NCBI RefSeq assembly: GCF_963929015.1
Contig: NZ_CAWVHE010000013.1
Span: 310,001 to 374,000, forward strand
Source: Merdimonas sp963929015
Lineage (GTDB): Bacteria > Bacillota > Clostridia > Lachnospirales > Lachnospiraceae
Length of the DNA: 64,000 nucleotides
Reading direction: 5' to 3'
Shown here: positions 1 through 8,992 of the stretch, in pieces
Position numbering within the stretch: position 1 is the first letter of the stretch
Layout of the letters: each line of letters starts with the position of its first letter
Position numbers and translations under genes: made by a program
Notes under the pieces: generated by a model
Seen by the model: the letters and a program-made list of their open reading frames with translations, nothing else
Told to the model about the DNA's origin: nothing
Database searches by the model: none

Positions 1-47
1 TATTTCTTTGTATATTTCCACAAACATTTTGTCGGTTTTTTAACATA

Positions 48-80
48 CAAAAAAGATAGAGGCCCGGATGGCCTCTATCT
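48..80 (-). terminator. rpsA rho-independent terminator
   Basis: An 11-bp inverted repeat (54-64 with 70-80) is followed on the minus strand by a run of T (48-53). It sits about 50 bases past the rpsA stop codon, so it should end the cmk-rpsA transcript. Confidence 0.85.
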
Positions 81-129
81 GTAACTTTTATAAAATTGAT
101 TCAGATATTTGATACTGAACTGGTGATCT

Positions 130-1257
130 CTACTCTTCTTCTGCCTCATATTCTTCTGTCACTTCTGCGGATTCTGACTCTTCTGTCTCTGCCGCTTCTT
201 CTGTATTCTTCTCAAGCGCCTTCATGCTTAAGCTGATCTTCTTCTCTTCCACATTAAGATCTACGATCTTTGCTGTAATCTCCTGGCCTACGCTTAAAAC
301 ATCCGACGGTTTGTCCACATGCGCTCTGGAGATCTGGGATACATGAAGAAGTGCGTCCACGCCCGGTGTCAGTTCCACAAATGCGCCAAAATCTGTCATT
401 CTGGCAACCTTTCCCTGGATCACCGTGCCGGGTGCATAGGTCTCTTCTGCGTTTGCCCACGGATTGGTCTCCGGGAACTTTAAGCTTAATGCAATCTTGG
501 TATCATGAATATCTTTGATCAGCACTTCCAGCTGCTCACCTACTTTAAATACCTTTTTGGGATTCTCGATCCGTCCCCAGGACATCTCGGAGATGTGGAG
601 CAGTCCGTCCACTCCGCCAAGGTCGATGAACGCGCCGAAGTCTGTCACGTTCTTCACCGTTCCTTCAATCCTGTCGCCAACCTGAAGTTTGGCAAAGAGC
701 TCTCTTTGCTTCTCTGCTCTTTCTGCAACCAGAAGCTGTCTCCTGTCGCCGATCACACGGTTTCTTCTCGGGTTAAACTCGCTGATCACAAACTCGATCT
801 CCTGTCCCTGGTACTTGCCAAGATCCTTCTCATAACTGTCGGATACCAGGCTGGCAGGAATAAAGACTCTGGCCTCGTCGATCACAACGCTTAAGCCTCC
901 GCCCAGTACCTGCGTAACCGGAGCTTTGAGTACTTCATGATTCTCATAAGCCTCTTTGAGCCTCTCATTTCCTTTTTCTGCAAGCAGACGCTTGTATGTC
1001 AGCATCACCTGACCTTCGCCGTCATTTACTTTTAATACTTTTGCTGTCATGGGGTCTCCTACGGAAACCATGGTGGTCAGATCCGCATTGGAATCATTGG
1101 TATACTCACTTCTTGTGATCACACCGTCAGCCTTGTACCCTATATTTAAAATGATCTCATCCGGCTTTACGTCGATGACTGTCCCGTCTACGACCTCACC
1201 ATTTCTGATTGTCCGAAAGGACTCCTCTAACATCTGTTCAAAAGTTAAATCTGACAT
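130..1257 (-). CDS. rpsA: 30S ribosomal protein S1 homologue
   Basis: RNA-binding S1 protein of about 375 residues that helps mRNA docking on the small ribosomal subunit. Four S1 OB-fold repeats are visible, near residues 20-90, 105-170, 190-260 and 277-347; repeats 3 and 4 carry the typical TDFGAF and LLH-S motifs. The tail from about 350 is almost pure Glu, Ala and Ser. This is the short four-repeat Firmicutes form, not the six-repeat E. coli form. The ATG at 1257 is chosen because GAGGAGG at 1267-1273 is correctly spaced; an ATG six codons further upstream would overlap that ribosome site. The gene start overlaps the end of an ispH remnant by 20 bases. Confidence 0.93.
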   Translation of the reverse strand: MSDLTFEQMLEESFRTIRNGEVVDGTVIDVKPDEIILNIGYKADGVITRSEYTNDSNADLTTMVSVGDPMTAKVLKVNDGEGQVMLTYKRLLAEKGNERLKEAYENHEVLKAPVTQVLGGGLSVVIDEARVFIPASLVSDSYEKDLGKYQGQEIEFVISEFNPRRNRVIGDRRQLLVAERAEKQRELFAKLQVGDRIEGTVKNVTDFGAFIDLGGVDGLLHISEMSWGRIENPKKVFKVGEQLEVLIKDIHDTKIALSLKFPETNPWANAEETYAPGTVIQGKVARMTDFGAFVELTPGVDALLHVSQISRAHVDKPSDVLSVGQEITAKIVDLNVEEKKISLSMKALEKNTEEAAETEESESAEVTEEYEAEEE

Positions 1258-1423
1258 TGCTTTGAACCTCCTCAATTATTTTCTTGGGCGTGGATGCCCC
1301 TGCTGTAATACCTACTGTTTCCACGGACCTTAATTGATTCATATCCAAATCGTCAAGTGTCTGTATGTAGTACGTATTCTCACAGGCCTTACTGCCTTCC
1401 TTTTCTCGCATTACAGATTGTAT
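1238..1423 (-). pseudogene. ispH: C-terminal remnant of ispH
   Basis: About 60 open codons end in TGA inside the rpsA start. The translation contains CENTYYIQTLDDLD and VGITAGASTPKKIIEEV, the well-known C-terminal end of 4-hydroxy-3-methylbut-2-enyl diphosphate reductase (last step of the MEP isoprenoid pathway). A stop codon (1424-1426) and the neighbouring cmk gene leave no room for the other 220 or so residues, so the iron-sulfur enzyme is not made from here. In related Clostridia ispH lies between cmk and rpsA or is fused to rpsA; here an internal deletion seems to have removed most of it. The codons for IIEEV supply the ribosome site of rpsA. Confidence 0.8.
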
Positions 1424-1483
1424 TTAAAACAACTATATCATACCCCTTTTTGTAGATTATTTCAACAAAATCTTTGTTTTTTT

Positions 1484-2161
1484 TCAATTCGGGGTTTTTC
1501 TCTTCTCTCTGCACAGGGATGCGATCACTGCCACCACTTCTTCGATTGAGAGATCTGAACTGTCGATCAGGACCGCATCTGCCGCCTGTTTTAAAGGAGC
1601 GGTCTTACGGGTGGAATCCCGCTCGTCCCTCTCTCTTATGTCGGCTGCGATCTCTTCCAGATCACATGCGACGCCTTTTTCCTTTAATTCCAGATATCTC
1701 CGCCTGGCCCGGGTTTCCACGCTGGCTGTAAGGAATATTTTCAAGTCTGCCTGCGGAAGCACACAGGTGCCGATATCCCTGCCGTCCATGATCACATTCT
1801 GGGTCTTTGCCAGCCTCCTTTGCAGATCCAGAAGGCATTCCCTCACTGCCGGTACCGCCGCGCACCTGGAGGCCATATTTCCTACGGACTCCTCCCTGAG
1901 CCGTCCCGTAATATTCTCGCCATTTACATAAACCTGCTGGACAGATCCGGCGTATCCGATCTCCATGGTCACTTCCCGGCAGGCCGCAGCCAGCCGGTCC
2001 GTCTCCTCCGCAGAGATGCCAAGCCCCAGGAAGTAGACCGCAAGTCCCCGGTACATGGCCCCGGTATCTACATAGACCAGCCCTTCTTCTGCTGCCACCA
2101 GTTTTGCAATCGTACTCTTGCCGGCTCCCGCCGGTCCGTCAATCGCCACATTAAATCCCAT
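1484..2161 (-). CDS. cmk: cytidylate kinase
   Basis: Phosphorylates CMP/dCMP to the diphosphate with ATP in the cytosol. The P-loop GPAGAGKST is at residues 8-16, and the (D)GRDIGTCVLP stretch and the RRRYLELKEKG segment are typical of the family. At 225 residues it has the normal bacterial length. The start has a GAGGTG ribosome site. It lies 12 bases downstream of the YcxB-like gene and upstream of the ispH remnant and rpsA, the usual Clostridia order, so the three are probably co-transcribed. Confidence 0.95.
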   Translation of the reverse strand: MGFNVAIDGPAGAGKSTIAKLVAAEEGLVYVDTGAMYRGLAVYFLGLGISAEETDRLAAACREVTMEIGYAGSVQQVYVNGENITGRLREESVGNMASRCAAVPAVRECLLDLQRRLAKTQNVIMDGRDIGTCVLPQADLKIFLTASVETRARRRYLELKEKGVACDLEEIAADIRERDERDSTRKTAPLKQAADAVLIDSSDLSIEEVVAVIASLCREKRKTPN

Positions 2162-2173
2162 ACCTACACCTCG

Positions 2174-2761
2174 TCAGTCTTTCAGTTCTTTAAATCCGCC
2201 GGCCACATTGACACATTTTGCAGCCATAAATCTGCGGAACTCCTCGTCTTTGTCCCCTTCCAGGGCTGCCTTTGGAAAACAGATCATCTTCTTCTGTCCC
2301 CGGATCCCGCCGACTACCACGCCATACATCCGCTCCGTCTCCATCAGTCTGGAGATTTCCTGATAAGTATAGTAGGCGTTCTGATCCTGAAACACCATGC
2401 CAAAATACTCTTCAAAGCAGTTGATCACAACCTGCAGCTCGGTGCCTCTTTTTTTCACCCGCTCCTCATAAGCCTGGCGGCCGCTTTTCGCGGCATTTTT
2501 TACATTAAATCTGGAATAAACGTATTTATTTCCCAGGTATCCCAGAAGGAATGCAAGCGCCCACATAAGCGCGTAGGTAATAATGTATTTCGGCGTCAGC
2601 ACGGACGGATCCGGCGATACCTGCATGAACAGGATCAGAAGTCCCATAAAGAATATGGTCAGCTTATAGCCGTATCCGCTTCTGCTTTTATAATACATCA
2701 TGTACATGTCTGTAAATGTCTGTTCCGTTTCCTCATATTCAAAACGAAATTTAGGTTCCAT
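2174..2761 (-). CDS. YcxB-like membrane protein
   Basis: About 195 residues. The ATG at 2761 is preferred over an upstream in-frame start because AGGAAGGA lies just before it. An N-terminal acidic segment is followed by two hydrophobic helices (about residues 33-50 and 60-77, the latter ending LGYLGNKY). The cytosolic C-terminal part has the layout of the YcxB family: an FGMVFQDQNAYYTYQEIS-like strand pattern and a conserved FPKAAL segment. The function of this family is unknown. It has its own promoter at 2818-2846 and is the first gene of the run leading to cmk and rpsA. Confidence 0.7.
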   Translation of the reverse strand: MEPKFRFEYEETEQTFTDMYMMYYKSRSGYGYKLTIFFMGLLILFMQVSPDPSVLTPKYIITYALMWALAFLLGYLGNKYVYSRFNVKNAAKSGRQAYEERVKKRGTELQVVINCFEEYFGMVFQDQNAYYTYQEISRLMETERMYGVVVGGIRGQKKMICFPKAALEGDKDEEFRRFMAAKCVNVAGGFKELKD

Positions 2762-2817
2762 TACTCTCTGTCCTTCCTGTCTTAAAACTACTGCGCTTCG
2801 TATCACGCAATGAGCAC

Positions 2818-2846
2818 AGTATATCCTATTTTTGAAAAATGGACAA
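2818..2846 (-). promoter_or_regulatory. promoter of ycxB-cmk-rpsA
   Basis: TTGTCC (-35) and TATACT (-10) on the minus strand with an exact 17-base spacer, about 60 bases before the YcxB start codon. Confidence 0.7.
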
Positions 2847-2867
2847 GAAAATTTCTATAAATTTTAT

Positions 2868-4104
2868 TTACCGGATCCCGGATCCGGCCGCATATCCGGT
2901 GGACCAGGCGATCTGCAGATTGAAGCCTCCGGTCACTGCGTCAAGGTCCAGTACTTCTCCTGCAAAATAAAGCCCCGGGATCAATTTGGATTCCATAGTA
3001 CCGGGATCCACCTCCCTGACGCTGACGCCGCCTTTTGTGACAATTGCCTCCCGGTAATCCCGAAGGCCGGTCAGGGTAAGGGGAAGATGGCGGATCAGGC
3101 GGACAAAGGCCTGTCGTTCTCCCCTGGTCACTTCGTTGACCTTTTTCTCCGGATCGATCCCGCTTAAAGAAACCATGACCGGGATCAGCTTCGCAGGAAA
3201 CAATTTTCCCAGGGCATTTTTAAACTGCCGGTTCTTGTTTTCTTACAAAATCCCGCAGGATCCGGTGATCCAGCTGCTCTTCCGTAAGCGCCGGCTTTAA
3301 ATCGATTTCCAGCTTCAGTTCCTTTTTCTGAAGTCGTTTTCCAACGAAGCTGCTGGCTGTCAGCATCAATGGCCCGCTGATGCCATAATGGGTAAACAAC
3401 ATTTCCCCAAATTCTTCATACAGGACTTTTTTCCCATCCAGGATCCTGGCCCGGACATTCCGAAGAGACAGGCCCTGCAGCTCTCCGGCCCAGGATTCCT
3501 GACATTCCATGGGCACAAGCGCAGGCAGGCACTCCGTCACCTGATGCCCCAGTGCCTCGGCAAACCGCAGCCCGTCTCCGGTAGAACCGGTAGAGGGATA
3601 GGAAAGACCTCCTGTAGCGATGATCCCGGCGGTCTCCGGTCACAAAAGAGCCGTCCTCCAATGAAAAGCCTCTAAACGCCCCCTCTTCAGACACACAGAC
3701 CTTTTTCACCCTGCAGTTCAGACGGATTTTTACTCCCCGTTTTTTCAGTTCCCGCTCCAGAGCCCGGATCACATCCGAAGAATGGTCTGAAACCGGAAAC
3801 CACCCGGTCGCCCCGTTCCACCTTGGTCCGGACTCCCGCCTCTTCAAAAAAGCGGATCACATCCTGATTGGTGCAGCCATAAAAGCTGCTGTATAAAAAC
3901 CTGGGATTGGACACCACAGCTTCAAAAAGCCCGTCCATATCACAGGCATTGGTCAGATTGCACCGGCCCCTTTCCTGTAATAAACAGTTTTCTTCCCAGC
4001 CGGTCATTTTTTTCAAACAGCTCTACCTGATGTCCCCGGTCCGCCGCTGCCGCTGCCGCAAACATCCCGGCGGCCCCGCCGCCTGCGATCAGGACCCTAC
4101 ACAT
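2868..4104 (-). pseudogene. BaiN/HI0933-type FAD oxidoreductase, frameshifted
   Basis: Family of NAD(P)/FAD-dependent flavoproteins (YhiN, HI0933, BaiN). The reconstructed protein is about 412 residues: an N-terminal Rossmann motif AGGGAAGMFAAAAAADRG, then TGKGRCNLTN, IIATGGLSYPSTGSTGDG and a C-terminal VTGGFNLQIAWSTGYAAG flavin motif, all in family order. Reading through needs four single-base corrections, each removing one extra base: near 3967-3970 (CCCC run), 3797-3805, 3629-3645 and 3231-3243. Every piece is otherwise full length and conserved, which fits sequencing error better than decay. BaiN proteins reduce bile-acid intermediates in some Clostridia, but most members are of unknown substrate, so no substrate is assigned. 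Confidence 0.8.
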
Positions 4105-4161
4105 GCCCTTCTCCTTCTTCCATCCCGTTCATTTTCAACCGTGTCTCCCACAAGGTTCATC

Positions 4162-5026
4162 TCATCTTTTGCTGTATACCTGATATTCATCCCAGATCTT
4201 TTCCAGGGTTTCCAGCCTTTTGATCACCTCGTCCTGCTTTTTCATACACAGAGCCACCACCAGAGCGTTCACCACGCTTAACGGTGCCACCAGAGAGTCT
4301 ACGATGGAAGCCATGTCGCTTCTTGCGATCAGATTACAGGAAGAATAGAGATTCATCGGAGAATGCACGCTGTCTGTCAGAGTCACCACCTTGGCTTTCC
4401 GGGCTGCTGGCAAACTCCAGAGCCTTCAGCGTACGCATGGAATATCTGGGAAAACTGATCCCTATGATCACATCCTCTTCACCGATCCGGATCAGCTGTT
4501 CAAAGATCTCGCTGGAACTGTTGGTGCTGACCGCTGTCACATCATCACAGATCAGATTCAGGTAAAAGCTTAGAAAATGCGCCAGCGGCGCACAGCTTCG
4601 GATACCGATCACATAGATCTTTCTGGCATTCAGGAGGGTGTCCACCGCCAGTTCAAATGCGTTGTGGTCGATGGCAGACATCGTCATCTTGATCTTTTCA
4701 ATATCGGACTGCAGGACCGTCTCCAGGATCTCTCCCTGACTGATCCGCCCGTAGGTCACTTCCATTCTCTGGATTGAATTCAGCTTTGTCCGCACCATCT
4801 CCCCCAGAGCTTTCTGGAAATCCGGGTATCCGTTATAGCCAAGAGCCGTAGCAAAACGGACCACCGTAGACTCGCTGACGCCCACCTCTTCTCCCATCTT
4901 CGCAGCGGTAAGAAACGCAGCCTTGTCATATTCCCCGCGGATAAAATCCGCCAGCTTCTTCTGCCCCTTACTGAAACTGTGATATCCGTTGTCTATTTTC
5001 TGAAGTAATTCGTTTTTGCTTCCCAT
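4162..5026 (-). pseudogene. RpiR/MurR-family regulator, frameshifted
   Basis: Transcription factor with an N-terminal RpiR helix-turn-helix (about residues 5-80; MGEEVGVSESTVVRFATALG) and a C-terminal SIS sugar-phosphate-binding domain (from about 125; YVIGIRSCAPLA, then ISFPRYSM). One extra C near 4399-4404 breaks the frame within the SIS domain; removing it joins it to SRKAKVVTLTDSVHSP and gives about 287 residues, the normal size. The ATG at 5026 is preferred, though a TTG four codons upstream is possible. It lies just upstream of the flavoprotein gene (58 bases). Such regulators usually sense a sugar phosphate; the ligand here is not evident. Confidence 0.82.
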
Positions 5027-5121
5027 GACATCAACCAATCCTTTTCTCCTCTAAAATCCTCTTCATTATAAGGCCTGGCGGCTGATTATTCAAGCCTGGC
5101 TTTTGACTGCCAGACGCAAAT

Positions 5122-5155
5122 GGGGACGGGGGATTTTCAGAAATCCCCCGTCCCC
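5122..5155. terminator. perfect GGGGAC hairpin after oadA
   Basis: A perfect 15-bp stem with a 4-base loop (GGGGACGGGGGATTT and its complement) between oadA and the RpiR gene. There is no clear T-run. It shares the GGGGACG...CGTCCCC shape with the larger hairpin at 13989-14065, so it may belong to a dispersed repeat family that also ends transcription. Confidence 0.6.
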
Positions 5156-5172
5156 GGCAACAAAATTGTTTC

Positions 5173-6587
5173 CTACACCGGATAGCTTCCGTTCTCGGTG
5201 TCTGCAACATTTTCATCCATTTTAGTCTGCTGCGCCTGTCTGTATTTGAAATACTCTGTAGCCACCTGCGGGAACAACGCATAGGACAGCACGTCCTCAT
5301 CCTGCTGGACATACTGTTCACATTCTTTGCGAAGCGTATCCATCTCATCCGGGATCAGATCCGCCGGACGACAGGTGATGATCTCTGCGTCGTCTCCCAG
5401 CACCTTTTTCTTTACTTCTTCGTTAAACGGTTTTACGGTTTCTCCATACTTTCCGCTTAAGATATCCCTGGTCTCTTTGGTCGCTACTTTGTAGCGTTCG
5501 CCCATCAGCACGTTCATAACTGCCTGGGTTCCCACGATCTGGGAAGACGGTGTGACAAGGGGCGGTTCTCCCAGGTCTTTTCTTACCTTCGGCACTTCTT
5601 CCAGCACCTCGTAATACCGGTCTTCTGCATTCTGTTCCTTCAGCTGAGAGGTCAGGTTGGACAACATGCCTCCCGGCACCTGGTACAGAAGGGTCTTGAT
5701 GTTTACTCCCAGGTTCTTCGGATTCAGAAGGCCGCTGTCCAGCGCCTCATCCCGGATGGGCCGGAAATAATCTGCGATTTCTGAAAGCAGCTTCTGGTCG
5801 TAGCCGGTGTCATAAGGCGTTCCTTTGAATGTCTCCACCATAACCTCTGTAGCCGGCTGGGATGTTCCCAGGGCAAAAGGAGACATAGCGGTATCGATCA
5901 CGTCTACGCCTGCCTCTACGGCTTTTAAGTAAGTCATGGAAGCCACGCCGGAAGTATAGTGGGTATGAAGCTGGATGGCAGATCCACCGCCTCCTTCAAA
6001 GCTCCTACCAGTTCTGTGGCTGTATACGGAAGCAGAAGCCCCGCCATGTCTTTGATACAGATCGAGGAAGCGCCCATCTCTTCAATCTTCTTTGCTTTCT
6101 CCACCCAGTATTCCAGCGTATACGCGTCTCCCAGGGTGTAGGAAAGAGCCACCTGCGCCTCCGCCTTTTCCTTGTTTGCCGCCTTTACCGCGGTCTCCAG
6201 ATTGCGAAGATCGTTAAGACAGTCAAAGATCCGGATGATATCGATGCCGTTTGCAACGGATTTCCGCACAAAATCTTCCACCACATCATCCGCATAAGGA
6301 CGATACCCCAGGATGTTCTGTCCGCGGAACAGCATCTGCAGCTTCGTATTCTTAAATCCATCCCGGAACTTCCGCAGGCGGTCCCAGGGATCTTCCTTCA
6401 GGAACCGCAAAGACGCGTCAAAGGTTGCGCCGCCCCAGCATTCCACAGAATGATAGCCCACCTGATCCATTTTCTCCACGATGGGAAGCATCTGCTCGGT
6501 AGTCATGCGGGTGGCGATCAGAGACTGATGGGCATCCCGCAGGATCGTTTCCGTAATTTGAATTGGTTTTTTTTCTATCTCTGCCAT
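5173..6587 (-). pseudogene. oadA: oxaloacetate decarboxylase alpha subunit, frameshifted
   Basis: Carboxyltransferase subunit of the Na+-translocating oxaloacetate decarboxylase (also close to pyruvate carboxylase subunit B); moves CO2 from oxaloacetate to the biotin carrier. TIM-barrel motifs are clear: ETILRDAHQSLIATRM at residues 13-28, ECWGGATFDASLRF, IRIFDCLNDLRN and CIKDMAGLLLPYTA, with the metal-binding HTHY following. One missing base near 5976-5979 breaks the frame exactly at DLPIQLHTHYTSG; restoring it gives about 470 residues. The protein lacks its own biotin domain, which is supplied by the separate gene at 7803. Last gene of the decarboxylase operon. The break is probably a read error because the second half is intact. 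Confidence 0.85.
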
Positions 6588-6610
6588 TATCTATTCCTCC
6601 ATACTTATTC

Positions 6611-7762
6611 TTACATCACGCCAAAGATTGCCATAAAGGTTCCGGCCGCAACCGCTGTCCCGATGACGCCGGCCACATTGGGCCCCATCGCGTGCATCAG
6701 AAGGAAGTTGGTGGGATCCGCTTCTGCGCCCACTTTCTGCGAGACTCTGGCGGCCATGGGAACTGCGGACACGCCTGCAGATCCGATCAGCGGATTGACT
6801 TTGCCGTGAGTCATCACACACATTACCTTGCCAAGAAGCACCCCTGCCGCTGTGCCGAACATAAAGGCGATGAGCCCCAGAAATACGATCTTAAGGGTAT
6901 CCAGGTTCAGGAATGCCTCCGCGCTGGTCGTTGCCCCTACCGATGTTCCAAGAAGGATGACTACGATGTACATCAGCGCATTGGACGCGGTCTCGGTCAG
7001 CTGTCTTACCACCCCGGACTCCCGGAACAGATTACCAAGCATCAGCATACCAACCAAAGGCGCGGTCGTAGGAAGGATCACACAGACTACGATGGTAACA
7101 ATAATGGGAAAGAGGATCCGCTCCAGTTTTGAAACCGGCCGCAGCTGTTCCATCTTGATCTTCCTCTCTTTTTCTGTCGTCAGAAGTTTCATGATCGGCG
7201 GCTGGATAATGGGAACCAGAGACATATAAGAATACGCCGCCACCGCAATGGGCCCCATAATGGCTGTCTGTGAAAGTTTTCCCGCAAGGAAGATGGATGT
7301 CGGTCCGTCCGCCCCTCCGATGATAGAGATGGCTGCCGCCGCCTTATCGGAAAATCCCATGGCCATCGCGCCAAGATAAGCCACAAAAATACCAAACTGT
7401 GCAGCCGCTCCCAGAAGGAAGCTCTTGGGATTAGCGATCAGCGGCCCAAAATCCGTCATAGCCCCTACGCCCAGGAAGATCAGAGACGGGAAGATGGACC
7501 ACTCGTCCAGCACATAAAAATAATACAACAGTCCGCCGGTGCCATTGGACGCATCCTCCGGACTTAACATGATGTCCGGGTAAATGTTTACCAGCAGCAT
7601 CCCGAAAGCGATGGGAACCAGAAGGAGCGGTTCAAATCCATGGCGGATTGCCAGAAACAGGAAAAAACATGCAACACCTATCATAATCAGATTGCCCCAG
7701 GTAAGGCTGAAAAACGCAGTCTGATGTACGAGGTTTGCCAATGTTGTTGTAATATATTCCAT
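6611..7762 (-). CDS. oadB: Na+-translocating decarboxylase beta subunit
   Basis: Membrane subunit (383 residues) that decarboxylates carboxybiotin and exports Na+. Nine or more hydrophobic segments are visible; the signature GGADGPTSIFLAGKL with its functional Asp is present, and GSAGVSAVPMAARV near the C-terminus is also diagnostic. It lies 23 bases upstream of oadA and 40 bases downstream of the biotin carrier gene, so the pump is built from one transcript. Confidence 0.94.
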   Translation of the reverse strand: MEYITTTLANLVHQTAFFSLTWGNLIMIGVACFFLFLAIRHGFEPLLLVPIAFGMLLVNIYPDIMLSPEDASNGTGGLLYYFYVLDEWSIFPSLIFLGVGAMTDFGPLIANPKSFLLGAAAQFGIFVAYLGAMAMGFSDKAAAAISIIGGADGPTSIFLAGKLSQTAIMGPIAVAAYSYMSLVPIIQPPIMKLLTTEKERKIKMEQLRPVSKLERILFPIIVTIVVCVILPTTAPLVGMLMLGNLFRESGVVRQLTETASNALMYIVVILLGTSVGATTSAEAFLNLDTLKIVFLGLIAFMFGTAAGVLLGKVMCVMTHGKVNPLIGSAGVSAVPMAARVSQKVGAEADPTNFLLMHAMGPNVAGVIGTAVAAGTFMAIFGVM

Positions 7763-7802
7763 TTTTTAACCTCCAGTCGTAATCGGTCCGGATCTTCCCG
7801 AC

Positions 7803-8168
7803 CTAATTTAATGTGGCAAGCACCTCTCCGGCCTCGATGGCGTCTCCGACTGCCACATTGATACTTGCAACGGTTCCGTCTTCCGGTGCAACGACTGGGA
7901 TCTCCATCTTCATCGCCTCGATGATGACTACAGCGTCTCCTCTTTTTACACTGGATCCAACGCCGGCTTCGATTTTAAATACTTTGCCTGCAGCCCCGGC
8001 TTTCACTTCTATAGCCCCTGCGGCCACGGCCACTTTTGCCGGCTTCGGAGCGCTGACTGCCGGAGCCTTTGGCGCTGCCGCTTTGACCGGCGCCGCCTGG
8101 GAAGCTCCTTTTTCTTCTACCGTCACATCATAGACATTTCCGTTTACTGTAATCGTATAATTTTTCAT
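7803..8168 (-). CDS. biotin carboxyl carrier protein of the decarboxylase pump
   Basis: 121 residues. An N-terminal strand-rich segment (MKNYTITVNGNVYDVTVEE), an Ala/Pro/Lys linker (about 22-50) and a C-terminal biotinyl domain. The biotin lysine is K87 in EAMKMEIPV. It carries CO2 between the carboxyltransferase subunits (5173 and 8993) and OadB. AGGAGG ribosome site. Confidence 0.93.
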   Translation of the reverse strand: MKNYTITVNGNVYDVTVEEKGASQAAPVKAAAPKAPAVSAPKPAKVAVAAGAIEVKAGAAGKVFKIEAGVGSSVKRGDAVVIIEAMKMEIPVVAPEDGTVASINVAVGDAIEAGEVLATLN

Positions 8169-8192
8169 AATTGATATCCTCCTTCGGTTTCC

Positions 8193-8978
8193 TTATGCTT
8201 TCCATTTATTCGAGGGTCTGCGCCGGATGCTGCGGACTACAAATCCATCCGCAGATGTCCCTTCCGCCGCAGCGACAGCCGCGGCGATCACAGCCACCAG
8301 TTCCGCGTCATCTGTAAGCTCCTGATCCATACCGTCTTCACCCCCGGACGCCTCCGCTTCCGTAAGTTCTTCCTCTTTCTTTTCCGAAACATCTTTGGAC
8401 TTCTTCTGAAAAACTGTTCCAAGAGCCGGGATGTATTTCATCAGGGAAATGATGATCGAGATAAAGATCAGTACCACAAACACCGTTCCCATACCAAGGA
8501 TCGTGTTAAGGCCTGCTTTTTCCAGGATCTCGCCCATACTGTATTCTGCGGACACTGACAGGGAATCCAGACGGGAATCCGCATCGTAGACTACTTCGAT
8601 CTCTGCTTTTCTCTGCGCGAATTCTCCCATGGTGGTTACATGGATCTCATCGCCGTCAGCCGTGATCTCAAAATCACCGTGCCCTTCATAAGCTCCGCAC
8701 TCTTCCACTGCGGCAGGCCACGCTTCAAGCGCGCCCAGGAATCCTTCCGGAGCAAAGGGAAGCCCAGACTGCATGAGCTGATATTCCAGTTCATAATCCG
8801 ATAAAGACTCCCACTGTTCCCGCACCGTTTCATCGGCGCCTGCACAGTACTGAATGAGTACTTCCGTGGCGTCCAGAAGGGTATCCTGATCATAGGCGAC
8901 CTGCCTGGAAGCCGTGCAGGCTGTAGCCAGAAATGCGGTCATCACCGCACACAGCACAATACTTATTTTCTTCTTCAA
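8193..8978 (-). CDS. oadG: OadG-family gamma subunit with lipoprotein-like N-terminus
   Basis: 261 residues. It begins with a lipoprotein-type signal (LATAC at 17-21), followed by about 125 residues that should lie outside the membrane, then one transmembrane helix (about 158-182) and a charged tail ending in VRSIRRRPSNKW, a motif typical of OadG tails in Lachnospiraceae. The gamma subunit anchors the complex. It is far longer than the 80-residue proteobacterial OadG because of the extracytoplasmic domain. Confidence 0.8.
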   Translation of the reverse strand: MKKKISIVLCAVMTAFLATACTASRQVAYDQDTLLDATEVLIQYCAGADETVREQWESLSDYELEYQLMQSGLPFAPEGFLGALEAWPAAVEECGAYEGHGDFEITADGDEIHVTTMGEFAQRKAEIEVVYDADSRLDSLSVSAEYSMGEILEKAGLNTILGMGTVFVVLIFISIIISLMKYIPALGTVFQKKSKDVSEKKEEELTEAEASGGEDGMDQELTDDAELVAVIAAAVAAAEGTSADGFVVRSIRRRPSNKWKA

Positions 8979-8992
8979 TTTGCCTCACCTCA

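Noticed and set aside
1820..2785. 321-codon plus-strand frame across cmk and the YcxB gene
   Set aside because: Complement of two clear minus-strand genes; no family features.
5934..6587. Independent 217-residue protein from the first part of OadA
   Set aside because: The end (FIPTILPAWLP) is out-of-frame sequence; one missing base restores the full OadA barrel.
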